Below are positions 9,591-16,803 of a stretch of 29,832 bases of DNA, one piece after another (the stretch's first letter is position 1; the number at the start of each line of letters is the position of its first letter). The translations under genes and the position numbers were made by a program. The DNA is taken from assembly GCA_002350855.1 (NCBI GenBank), contig DEFM01000029.1, forward strand, positions 42,659-72,490, in the 5' to 3' direction. The notes under the pieces were generated by a model. It had not been told where the DNA came from. It saw nothing but the letters and a program-made list of their open reading frames with translations, and did no database searches. The stretch comes from Prevotellaceae bacterium UBA2852. Its GTDB lineage: Bacteria > Bacteroidota > Bacteroidia > Bacteroidales > Bacteroidaceae.

Positions 9591-10616
9591 ATGTCTTCTC
9601 CTGCTCTAAACGACGTTCCAGTTCTGATTCTGTTCTTTAACAGACCGGATTTCCTGTCGAAGGTTTTTGCCGAAGTTAAGAAAGCGAGACCTTCTAAGCT
9701 GTTTCTTTATCAGGACGGTCCGCGCGGTGAGCGCGATATGGATGGAATCATGGGGTGCAGAGCTGTCGTGGCAGATGATCAGATTGACTGGGATTGTGAG
9801 GTCCACCGACTTTATCAGGAGAAAAACTATGGTTGCGACCCTTCTGAGTATCTGTCGCAGAAATGGGCGTTTTCTGAGGTTGACCGCTGCATTGTGCTTG
9901 AGGATGATGACGTCCCCTCACAGTCTTTCTTCCCATTCTGCAAAGAGATGCTCGACCGCTATGCCGACGATGAGCGTATAGGCATGATTGCCGGATTCAA
10001 TTCCGATGAAGTGACATCAGGGGTTGACAGTGATTATTTCTTCACTACGATTTTCTCCATCTGGGGCTGGGCAAGTTGGCGACGTGTGTTCCAGAACTGG
10101 GAGGCAGACTATCGTTTCCTGAAGGACGAGAAGACGATGGATCAGATAGGAAAGCTGTGGAAGGTGCGCCGCTATCGCAAGTATTTCCTTACCATGTGCA
10201 ACCATCATGCACAAAGTGGGGTGGAGTACTACGAAACTATTTTCGGCATGTCGCTTGTGCTCAACCATCAGCTTGCTATCATGCCTACGCGAAACCTCAT
10301 AAACAATCTTGGCGTGACTGCGGACAGCACCCATTTCACCGCCAATCTCAATACAATTCCCCGTGCCCTCAGGCGAATCTTTACAATGAAGCGCTACGAA
10401 CTGACCTTCCCTCTCCGCCATCCGCACTATGTGGTTGAGAACATGGATTTCAAGGAGAGTGTCTATCGCACCCAGGGCTGGGGGCATCCGTGGCTAAAGA
10501 TAGGACGAAGTTTTGAGGAACTCTTCCGCAATCTCCGCTACGGCAACTTCCAACTGATAGGCAAGGCGATAAAGAACCGTATCCGCAAACTGTTAGGAAA
10601 GAAGAGGTATGAATAG
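9591..10616 (+). CDS. GNT-I-like (HlpA-type) glycosyltransferase
   Basis: The 341-residue cytoplasmic protein opens with PVLILFFNRPDFLSKVF, typical of nucleotide-sugar binding in GT-A folds. It has the acidic metal-binding segment VLEDDDVPS with EDDD at residues 104-107, and FSIWGWASWRRVFQNW, a conserved stretch in bacterial proteins often labelled hemolytic protein HlpA-like. These resemble the GNT-I (GT13) family and GT2. A role in lipopolysaccharide or capsule synthesis is inferred from the flippase, second glycosyltransferase and kinase that follow. Its stop overlaps the start of the flippase gene by eight bases. No signal peptide is seen. The donor and acceptor sugars cannot be read from the sequence. 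Confidence 0.85.
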   Translation: MSSPALNDVPVLILFFNRPDFLSKVFAEVKKARPSKLFLYQDGPRGERDMDGIMGCRAVVADDQIDWDCEVHRLYQEKNYGCDPSEYLSQKWAFSEVDRCIVLEDDDVPSQSFFPFCKEMLDRYADDERIGMIAGFNSDEVTSGVDSDYFFTTIFSIWGWASWRRVFQNWEADYRFLKDEKTMDQIGKLWKVRRYRKYFLTMCNHHAQSGVEYYETIFGMSLVLNHQLAIMPTRNLINNLGVTADSTHFTANLNTIPRALRRIFTMKRYELTFPLRHPHYVVENMDFKESVYRTQGWGHPWLKIGRSFEELFRNLRYGNFQLIGKAIKNRIRKLLGKKRYE

Positions 10617-12099
10617 CGAATCGTCAACACTGAAACAGCAAACAGCACGTGGGCTGTTGTGGGGAATGCTCAACAACGGCACCATGCAACTGCTCAATCT
10701 TCTCTTTGGCATAGTCCTCGCCTGGATTCTCTCGCGGGCTGACTATGGACTGGCGAGCGAATTGGCTATTTTCAGTGCACTTGCAGCGGCTCTACAGGAA
10801 GGAGGGTTCATCAGTGCGCTCACCAATCGCAAACGGCTGACTCATGCGGCACTGAACTCCGTATTCTGGTTCAATATCCTCGTCAGTGCGGCGATTTATG
10901 TCATTCTGTGGGTCTGCGCACCGCTCATAGCTGATTACTACGATGAACCGAAACTCTTGTGGCTTTCTCGCTATGCATTCCTTGGTTTTTTCATTGCTTC
11001 TTTCTCCATCGCACCTCGTGCCAAACTGTTCAAGCAGATGCAGGTGAAGACTCAGAGCATCATCTCCATTACGGCTTTAGTGGTGTCGGGATGTGTGGGT
11101 GTTGCGATGGCGCTGTGCAAGATGGCTTATTGGAGTGTTGTCACACAGAGTATGGTCTATGTGCTGGTTGTCGCGGTGCTTTCGTGGAAAGCAGCCCATT
11201 GGAGACCAACCTGGCGTTTCACCATGCGCCCCGTTCGTCAGATGCTGGGATTCTCCATTAAACTGGTGATAACCAACATCTTCAATGTTATAAACAACAA
11301 TATCTTCATCCTTGTCTTTGGCAAATTCTACACCACTACCGATGTTGGAACATATAGTCAGGCTGACAAATGGAATAAGATGGGAAGTGGTATCATCACA
11401 GGTATGGTGCAGAGTGTAGCCCAGCCTATGTTTGTGCAGGTAGGCAACGACGAGGAGCGTCAGCTCAGGGTGTTTCGCAAGATGCTGCGTTTCACGGCTT
11501 TTATAGCCTTCCCGACCATGTTCTTGCTTGCCCTTGTTGCTCCACAGCTCATTGTGGCGACGGTAGGACAAAAGTGGTTGCCCAGTGCCGAACTCATGCA
11601 GCTGCTTTGCATTGGCGGTGCATTCCTGCCAATTGCCGCCCTCTTCAGCAATCTTCTCATCAGTCGTGGATGTAGTAATATATATATGTGGAATATCCTC
11701 GCTCAGGGTATGCTCACACTGGCTTTACTCATTTGCGTGGGACAATTCAAATGGACGCTTGATATCTCTATTGGCGGCTATGTACTGCAGTTGGGCAAGA
11801 TGCATCTCATGGTGCTGTGCTATGTGGGAGTTCAGATGCTGTGGTTCTTCATCTGGCACACATTTCTGCGGAGGGAGATACATTTAAGTCTGTTGTCAGC
11901 CCTTCTCGACACCATACCGTTTGCGCTGCTTGCCGCCTTATCCATGGTTTGCGCTGCACTCGCCACACAGTCCTTCACAAATATCTATGTGCTGCTGCTC
12001 CTGCGAGTAGTAATCGCGGCTGCGGTTTATCTCTCACTGCTTCTGTTGCTTCGTGCAAAGATTGTGCGTGAGTGCCTACAATATATTTTCAGAAAATGA
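10609..12099 (+). CDS. Wzx-like oligosaccharide flippase (MOP/PST family)
   Basis: The 496-residue membrane protein has about 12-14 hydrophobic segments. It begins with the family-typical KQQTARGLLWGMLNNGTMQL, and TTTDVGTYSQADKWNKMGSG is characteristic of the WzxC/Polysacc_synt_3 branch of polysaccharide exporters. Such proteins flip undecaprenyl-linked sugar units across the inner membrane. It overlaps the upstream glycosyltransferase by eight bases, and its TGA overlaps the next gene's ATG (ATGA), a pattern of translational coupling. It is intact. The exact glycan is unknown. Confidence 0.93.
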   Translation: MNSESSTLKQQTARGLLWGMLNNGTMQLLNLLFGIVLAWILSRADYGLASELAIFSALAAALQEGGFISALTNRKRLTHAALNSVFWFNILVSAAIYVILWVCAPLIADYYDEPKLLWLSRYAFLGFFIASFSIAPRAKLFKQMQVKTQSIISITALVVSGCVGVAMALCKMAYWSVVTQSMVYVLVVAVLSWKAAHWRPTWRFTMRPVRQMLGFSIKLVITNIFNVINNNIFILVFGKFYTTTDVGTYSQADKWNKMGSGIITGMVQSVAQPMFVQVGNDEERQLRVFRKMLRFTAFIAFPTMFLLALVAPQLIVATVGQKWLPSAELMQLLCIGGAFLPIAALFSNLLISRGCSNIYMWNILAQGMLTLALLICVGQFKWTLDISIGGYVLQLGKMHLMVLCYVGVQMLWFFIWHTFLRREIHLSLLSALLDTIPFALLAALSMVCAALATQSFTNIYVLLLLRVVIAAAVYLSLLLLLRAKIVRECLQYIFRK

Positions 12100-13154
12100 C
12101 GGTTTATTTCTATCATACTCAGGACACCAAGCGCATCTATCGCGAATGGCAGGAAGGAACATTCCCAGCCCATTTGCTCTATGGTGCAACCCATCTTCCT
12201 GAGCAAGGCATAGAAGTCATCCTCCATACATTCCCGCCAGAATTGCCGAACCATCGTTTGCGGCTTATGTGGAAAACTCTCTGGCGTATTCTTCGCTGCA
12301 AACAGAAGTTTCAGGCTGTCTATGCCACTTCGTTCCGAGGGCTTGAACTGCTCATCCTTCTGCGTGCGATGCATCTCTACCGCCGTCCCATTGTCATCTG
12401 GCATCATCAGCCTGTAACCAAGGCTAAGAACCGCCTGCGTGAACTCCTGGCTCGATTCTTCTACCGTGGCATCGACCACATGATTTTCTTCAGCCAGAAT
12501 CTGCTGGAGACATCTTTGCAGAGCAAAAAGGCACGTGCAGAACGTTTGCATGTGGTGCACTGGGGTGCAGACTTGGATTTCTATGACAGTATTCTTGCAG
12601 CCAATCCGGCTGATAAGCGTAGCGGATTCATTTCCACAGGCAAGGAACAGCGCGACATGAACACCCTTGTTGAGGCGTTCCGCAGGGAAGGTGCCCCGCT
12701 TGACATTTATGTCAATCCTAAGAACGGAGATATAGACTATACCGAGATATTCGGCAAGATCGAATTACCGGAGAATGTACACACCCATTTCATCCGCAAG
12801 CTGATGATTGGCGAACTCGCTGGCATAGTTGCCAAGGCGAAATGCATAGTCATCTGTTGCCGCCCCACAAACTACACCGTTGGGCTGACAACACTCGTTG
12901 AGGCTCTTGCTCTCGGCATTCCGGTTATCTGCACCAACAACACAACCATCCCCATTGACATCCAGCGTGAAGGCTGCGGCATTGCGGTGGACTATGGTGA
13001 TGTGGAAGGATGGCAGCGAGCCATACGATATATATGCGACCATCCAGCTGAAGCAGCAGCCATGGGACAGCGTGGCAGGGAACTGACCCGACACATATTT
13101 AATATTAGGCAAACCACTGCTGAAGTTGCACAAGTGCTAAATCATGCATTATGA
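12096..13154 (+). CDS. Family 4-like (GT-B fold) glycosyltransferase
   Basis: I chose the ATG at 12096, giving 352 residues and an ATGA overlap with the flippase stop. An ATG at 12072 would add eight residues without family support. The chain has a two-lobe GT-B layout. The N-terminal half includes HHQPVTKAKNRLRELLARFF. The C-terminal donor-binding half contains KCIVICCRPTNYTVGLTTLV, EALALGIPVICTNN and GCGIAVDYGDVEGWQRAI, matching the E-x7-E region of retaining GT4 enzymes. It probably adds a sugar to the lipid-linked glycan handled by the neighbouring flippase. Its own stop overlaps the kinase start by ATGA. Confidence 0.85.
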   Translation: MTVYFYHTQDTKRIYREWQEGTFPAHLLYGATHLPEQGIEVILHTFPPELPNHRLRLMWKTLWRILRCKQKFQAVYATSFRGLELLILLRAMHLYRRPIVIWHHQPVTKAKNRLRELLARFFYRGIDHMIFFSQNLLETSLQSKKARAERLHVVHWGADLDFYDSILAANPADKRSGFISTGKEQRDMNTLVEAFRREGAPLDIYVNPKNGDIDYTEIFGKIELPENVHTHFIRKLMIGELAGIVAKAKCIVICCRPTNYTVGLTTLVEALALGIPVICTNNTTIPIDIQREGCGIAVDYGDVEGWQRAIRYICDHPAEAAAMGQRGRELTRHIFNIRQTTAEVAQVLNHAL

Positions 13155-13906
13155 ATTATATCTTAAATCCAAAATATCATCACGTTGGGGAATTCGTAAG
13201 CCGTATCAGCGAATTTTACGACAGCGAGGGAGAGATGCTTTACAACAAGCGAAATGTTGTGAAGCGCTTCTACTTCAATGGTGAGGCTCTTATTGTTAAG
13301 CGCTACAAGGTGCCGATGTGGTTCCAACGTATTGCCTATACCTTCTGGCGTCCATCGAAGGCACTCAGAGCCTATCGTTTTGCCCTGCGTCTGCAACCAT
13401 TGGGAATTGACACGCCAGTGCCTGTAGCGTGTGTTGAGGTGAAGCATCATGGACTATTCCGTCAGGGATACTTTATCAGCACTGAGTGCAGGGATAAGGA
13501 TGTGAAATGCCTGAAGGAAGATCCTGTGGGCAACGAATCTCTTCTCAATGCCTATGTGCAGTTCCTTGTCAAGATGCATGAGGCAGGATTCATGCATGGA
13601 GACCTGAACTTGAGCAATGTGCTCTACCGTCAGAATCCAGATGGAACCTATCATTTTACGGTAATCGACATAAACCGTTCTCATTTTATACAGAATCCTA
13701 CACGTGAGCAGTGTTTGCAGAATCTCATGCGCATCAATCGAGACCGGGAATTCAGCCGTCTCATAGTCAGCCGCTATGCCGAAATGCGAGGCTGGGATGT
13801 GGAGAGCAGCGTTGCAACGGTGTCGCATGCCATCGACCGCTATGAACGCAAGCGCCGTGCACGTAAGTGGAGCAAAATCATTCTTCGGACGGACAAAAAA
13901 AAGTAG
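13151..13906 (+). CDS. InaA/WaaP-type lipopolysaccharide kinase-like protein
   Basis: The 251-residue protein has a eukaryotic-like kinase layout found in the LPS (Kdo or heptose) kinase family. A candidate ATP-binding lysine is in IVKRYK (K50). MHGDLNLSNVLY has the catalytic Asp (D151) and Asn (N156). VIDINRS has the metal-binding Asp (D173) in place of DFG. Bacteroidota carry Kdo kinases that phosphorylate lipid-A-proximal Kdo, so inner-core LPS phosphorylation is a reasonable guess, but the substrate is not shown by sequence. It is the last gene of the glycan operon. Its TAG stop lies within the left arm of the terminator hairpin. The C-terminus is strongly basic (RKRRARKW), which suits membrane association. 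Confidence 0.84.
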   Translation: MNYILNPKYHHVGEFVSRISEFYDSEGEMLYNKRNVVKRFYFNGEALIVKRYKVPMWFQRIAYTFWRPSKALRAYRFALRLQPLGIDTPVPVACVEVKHHGLFRQGYFISTECRDKDVKCLKEDPVGNESLLNAYVQFLVKMHEAGFMHGDLNLSNVLYRQNPDGTYHFTVIDINRSHFIQNPTREQCLQNLMRINRDREFSRLIVSRYAEMRGWDVESSVATVSHAIDRYERKRRARKWSKIILRTDKKK

Positions 13907-13933
13907 TAAACGCCATGTTTACTACTTTTTTTT
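13895..13933. terminator. Perfect 17-bp hairpin terminator between convergent genes
   Basis: Positions 13895-13911 and 13917-13933 pair perfectly over 17 bases around a GCCAT loop. The left arm starts with eight A and the right arm ends with eight T, so it can terminate in both directions. It overlaps the stop codon of the kinase gene and faces the CoA-transferase gene arriving from the right. Confidence 0.85.
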
Positions 13934-13945
13934 ATTTATAAATTT

Positions 13946-14057
13946 AAGCCATCCGGATGGATAGTAACTACTCCTCCCCATTACGGGAGCAACCGTGCGG
14001 ATAGCCGCTCAAGCGGTTGGTGACCGAAGGGAAGGTGGACTTTGGGAGGGGGTCTCC
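13946..14057. other. Structured GC-rich intergenic segment, possible repeat element
   Basis: After the terminator lies a 12-base palindrome CCATCCGGATGG (13947-13958). It is followed by a GC-rich stretch with short self-complementary pieces: CCGCT and AGCGG separated by two bases, and CCTCCC near 13971 that can pair with GGGAGG near 14044. It has no ORF of note. The palindrome core recurs at 18390-18400. It may be a dispersed intergenic element, but only this one full example is visible. Confidence 0.4.
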
Positions 14058-15557
14058 TTATTTCACGTATTCAGCCCAGTTGGTGAGACGCATGTCGCCT
14101 AAGCGGTTGAATGTGTCGTGCATTGCGAGGGCTGCAGAGATCTTGTGGCAAGACTGACCACGGTCTGCAATTTTCAGGTAGTCCCAAAGGAGTTGCTTGT
14201 AGTCAGGATGAGCACAGTTCTCGATGATGGCCTTTGCGCGTTCGATTGGCGATTTGCCGCGAAGGTCAGCTACGCCCTGTTCTGTCACGATGATATTCAC
14301 GTCGTGCTCTGTGTGGTCAACGTGGCTGCAGAAAGGAACGATGGCACTGATCATCCCGCCTTTGGCAACACTTGAGCAAGTGAAGATGCTGAGGAAGGCA
14401 TTGCGCTCGAAATCGCCGCTACCACCGATACCGTTCATCATCTTGGTTCCGCAGATCTGAGTAGAGTTAGCGTGTCCGTAGATGTCCACCTCGATTGCAG
14501 TGTTGATGGCGATAAGTCCGAGACGACGGATGATTTCAGGGCTGTTGGATATTTCCGACTGACGAATAACAAGTTTGTCCTTGAAGAAGTCAATGTCGTC
14601 GTAGATACCCTGCAGGTATTCGTTTGTAACGGAGAGAGAGCAGGTAGATGCGCTCTTCACGCGACCATGACGCATCAGGTCAACGACTGCGTCCTGAAGC
14701 ACTTCTGTATATACATTGAATGCAGGAATTTCAGGATTTGAACCCAGCGCACCGAGGATGGCGTTGGCTGTGCTTCCTACACCGCTCTGGAATGGCAGGA
14801 ATGAAGGAGGAATGATACCGCGCTTCATGTCTGCAAGCAGGAAGTTTGCAACGTTCTCACCAATCTTGTCGGTTACAGGGTCAGCGTCCTTGAATGTACG
14901 AGCCTCGTCGGGGATATTACATTCAATCACACCTACAATCTTCTTTGGATCAATCTGCAGGTAAGGTGTACCAATGCGGTCGCTTGGGTGGAAGATTGGA
15001 ATAGGTTCACGCATTGGTGGGTCTGCAGGCTCATATACGTCATGGATGCCGATAGACTTAGCACTGTGGAAAGCGTTAAGCTCTATGATTACACCCTTCT
15101 GTGCCAGACGAGCTGCTGTTGGGGCAATACCGCCGGCTGCAGTGAGGTAAACCTTTCCGTCGTCTTCAATGGCACAAACTTCAATGATTGCCCAGTCTAC
15201 TGGTCCAAGGAAACCGTAACGCAATTCCTGTGCCATATGGCTGAGGTGAATGTCGTTGTAGGCAATCTCTCCGCTGTTAACCTTCTTACGGAATGAAGAG
15301 TTAGTTGTGTAGGGTGCGCGGTATCTGATTGCGTTTTCCTCAGAAAGACAACCGTCGCAACTTGCACCTGTTGATGCACCAGTAAAAAGACCGATTTGAA
15401 ATGGACGACCAGCCTCATGTTCTGCATGAGCGATTTTTGCAAGTTCTGCAGTTGTGGCTTTAGGTGTGCCGGCAGGTGTGAATCCGCTCAGCGCAATGTT
15501 GTCACCGTTCTTGATGAGCGATGCTGCTTCAGCAGCAGTAATACGTGGAAAGTTCAT
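14058..15557 (-). CDS. Acetyl-CoA hydrolase/transferase family, probable succinyl-CoA:acetate CoA-transferase
   Basis: The 499-residue cytoplasmic enzyme belongs to the Cat1/AarC/ScpC class I CoA-transferases. GFTPAGTPKATTAELA lies near the N-terminus, YTEVLQD holds the probable catalytic glutamate at E285, and GVGSTANA and NGIGGSGDFERNA contribute the CoA-binding loops. The C-terminal VTEQGVADLRG is typical. Family enzymes move CoA between succinate, acetate and propionate through a glutamyl-CoA intermediate. In succinate- and propionate-forming Bacteroidota this would link succinyl-CoA to acetate formation. Which acids are used cannot be decided here. The gene stands alone on the minus strand with its own promoter-like box. 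Confidence 0.92.
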   Translation of the reverse strand: MNFPRITAAEAASLIKNGDNIALSGFTPAGTPKATTAELAKIAHAEHEAGRPFQIGLFTGASTGASCDGCLSEENAIRYRAPYTTNSSFRKKVNSGEIAYNDIHLSHMAQELRYGFLGPVDWAIIEVCAIEDDGKVYLTAAGGIAPTAARLAQKGVIIELNAFHSAKSIGIHDVYEPADPPMREPIPIFHPSDRIGTPYLQIDPKKIVGVIECNIPDEARTFKDADPVTDKIGENVANFLLADMKRGIIPPSFLPFQSGVGSTANAILGALGSNPEIPAFNVYTEVLQDAVVDLMRHGRVKSASTCSLSVTNEYLQGIYDDIDFFKDKLVIRQSEISNSPEIIRRLGLIAINTAIEVDIYGHANSTQICGTKMMNGIGGSGDFERNAFLSIFTCSSVAKGGMISAIVPFCSHVDHTEHDVNIIVTEQGVADLRGKSPIERAKAIIENCAHPDYKQLLWDYLKIADRGQSCHKISAALAMHDTFNRLGDMRLTNWAEYVK

Positions 15558-15590
15558 AAAAAAAGTAAGTATTTTTTAAAATTTCGGCTG

Positions 15591-15598
15591 CAAAGTTA
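15591..15598 (-). promoter_or_regulatory. -7 promoter box of the CoA-transferase gene
   Basis: On the minus strand TAACTTTG followed by GCAGCC fits the Bacteroidota -7 consensus, 33 bases upstream of the ATG at 15557. No TTTG is found at the expected -33 distance. An inverted repeat occupies that position instead. Confidence 0.55.
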
Positions 15599-15617
15599 AC
15601 AATACTTTTCCAATTAG

Positions 15618-15644
15618 TCGCACATTCTGCGGTGTTTTGTGCGA
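15618..15644. promoter_or_regulatory. Inverted repeat upstream of the CoA-transferase, possible regulator site
   Basis: TCGCACA at 15618-15624 and TGTGCGA at 15638-15644 form a perfect 7-base inverted repeat with a 13-base spacer. Its centre is about 32-40 bases upstream of the CoA-transferase -7 box, where an activator site would replace a missing -33 element. It could instead be a short hairpin followed by six T on the plus strand. Confidence 0.4.
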
Positions 15645-15660
15645 TTTTTTCTGCTTATTG

Positions 15661-15691
15661 TTTGTCAATCCACCACAAAAACTTAAATTTG
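15661..15691 (+). promoter_or_regulatory. Consensus Bacteroidota promoter for the secreted protein-umuDC unit
   Basis: TTTG at 15661-15664, a 19-base spacer and TAAATTTG at 15684-15691 match the TTTG-N19-TAnnTTTG consensus exactly. The next plus-strand start is the ATG at 15772, giving a leader of about 75 bases that is made up largely of tandem repeats. Confidence 0.65.
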
Positions 15692-15704
15692 CAGAATTAA
15701 TAAT

Positions 15705-15732
15705 CGTTTAACGTTTAATGTTTAGCGTTTAT
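15705..15732. repeat. Four tandem 7-base repeats, CGTTTAA type
   Basis: CGTTTAA, CGTTTAA, TGTTTAG and CGTTTAT follow each other without gaps in the leader of the secreted-protein gene. The same design of four 7-base units recurs near 16766 and 18914. Confidence 0.7.
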
Positions 15733-15739
15733 CGATGTT

Positions 15740-15771
15740 ACTCAAAAACTCAAAAACTTAAAAACTCAAAT
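15740..15771. repeat. Four tandem 8-base repeats abutting a start codon
   Basis: Four 8-base units of the type ACTCAAAA (third unit ACTTAAAA, last ACTCAAAT) end exactly at the ATG at 15772, where a ribosome would initiate. A change in unit number would alter leader length but not the reading frame. Confidence 0.65.
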
Positions 15772-16296
15772 ATGAAAAAGTTATTTTTATTATTCTTCAT
15801 GCTTAATTCATTATTCTTCATTGATTCAGCATCTGCACAGAGCCTGATTGGTGGAGAATGGCGTTCCTATCTCGATACCAAGGACAACCCTAATGGCGTA
15901 TTCTATTGCCTTACATTCAAGTCCGAAACAGAACTGGAGTTCAGAGTATCCACACGTTCAGAAGCAAACGGTGTAACCCTCGATTTCTCGTACATCGTAC
16001 CTGGACGCTACGAATACCTCGGTGATGAGATCAACATTGCACTCGACCTGGATCTTTGCAGAACCCGACTCGACGATGTCACATTTCCCGATGAACAGGA
16101 ACGCTACTACATGCGTAACCCTGCTGAACGAGCAGAGAAAGTAAAAGAAGTGGAGGCAGTTCTTGAAAGGGAGAAGGACAAAATGACAAAAGTCGTACCA
16201 GCTTTCTCTACCTATAACGTCATTGACTTTAGCGACAACCTGCTCATGACAAAACTCAACGGTACAGAGAGCTTCACATTTGTTCGCAGCCGATAA
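15772..16296 (+). CDS. Small exported protein of unknown function, upstream of umuD
   Basis: From ATG 15772 the product is 174 residues with a clear signal peptide (MKKLFLLFFML, cleavage likely after SASA, residue 22). An upstream in-frame start at 15718 would precede the tandem repeats and hide the signal. The mature part starts QSLIGGEWRSYL, is rich in beta-type sequence, then has a charged helix (RAEKVKEVEAVLEREKDK). The early G-x-W could fit a lipocalin-like barrel, but I do not recognise the family. Its TAA is immediately followed by the ATG of umuD, so the two are almost certainly on one message. That is an odd pairing of an exported protein with DNA-damage functions. Confidence 0.72.
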   Translation: MKKLFLLFFMLNSLFFIDSASAQSLIGGEWRSYLDTKDNPNGVFYCLTFKSETELEFRVSTRSEANGVTLDFSYIVPGRYEYLGDEINIALDLDLCRTRLDDVTFPDEQERYYMRNPAERAEKVKEVEAVLEREKDKMTKVVPAFSTYNVIDFSDNLLMTKLNGTESFTFVRSR

Positions 16297-16734
16297 ATGG
16301 GCCGAGTGAAACTGATAAAGGGTGAGTTCCAGCAAGAACTCAGCATGCTCATAGCTCCGCAAATCAAGGCGGGATTTCCCTCTCCTGCGGAAGACTATCT
16401 GCATGAGAGCCTGGATTTCAACCGCGACCTCATTCGTCATCCCGAAGCCACCTTCTACGGACGGGTAGATGGAGACAGCATGCAGGATGCAGGCATCTGC
16501 GACGGCGACATAGCCGTGATTGACCGCAGTCAGGAAGCCTGTGATGGAGATGTCATTGTGGCTTATGTCAATAACGAATTCACCATCAAGTATCTAGATC
16601 TCACACACAAGGCAGACGGCTACATCGAACTGCGTCCGGCAAACAAGAAATACAAGCCCATCCGCATTGAGGAAGCAGATGAATTCGAAGTCTGGGGCGT
16701 CGTCGTCTGGACTATAAAAAACTGGAAGAAGTAA
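16297..16734 (+). CDS. umuD: UmuD-type translesion polymerase accessory protein
   Basis: The 145-residue protein is a full-length UmuD of the LexA/S24 self-cleaving family. The cleavage site is in IKAGFPSPAEDY (A25-G26). The serine nucleophile is in GDSMQDAG (S61), and the lysine base is in NEFTIKYL (K98). These lie one residue from the E. coli positions (C24-G25, S60, K97). After RecA-stimulated self-cleavage, UmuD' partners UmuC to form a mutagenic polymerase. The ATG directly abuts the TAA of the secreted-protein gene. umuC follows in the same reading frame after 69 bases. No recognisable LexA box was found, and Bacteroidota SOS control is poorly predictable. Confidence 0.95.
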   Translation: MGRVKLIKGEFQQELSMLIAPQIKAGFPSPAEDYLHESLDFNRDLIRHPEATFYGRVDGDSMQDAGICDGDIAVIDRSQEACDGDVIVAYVNNEFTIKYLDLTHKADGYIELRPANKKYKPIRIEEADEFEVWGVVVWTIKNWKK

Positions 16735-16803
16735 AGGGCAGGCCCCAAAAAACATCAGGTACTATCGTTAACCGTTAACCGTTCAACGTTAAAGATAATA
16801 GTT
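16735..16803. other. Repeat-bearing spacer between umuD and umuC
   Basis: This 69-base spacer is exactly 23 codons and has no stop in the frame shared by umuD and umuC. It carries TCAGGTACTATC (16755-16766), close to the TCCGGTACTATC core seen inside umuC. That runs directly into four 7-base units at 16766-16793. No ATG or GTG is available in frame. Confidence 0.7.
16766..16793. repeat. Four tandem 7-base repeats, CGTTAAC type
   Basis: The units are CGTTAAC, CGTTAAC, CGTTCAA and CGTTAAA, ending ten bases before the TTG start of umuC. They resemble the runs at 15705 and 18914. Confidence 0.75.
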
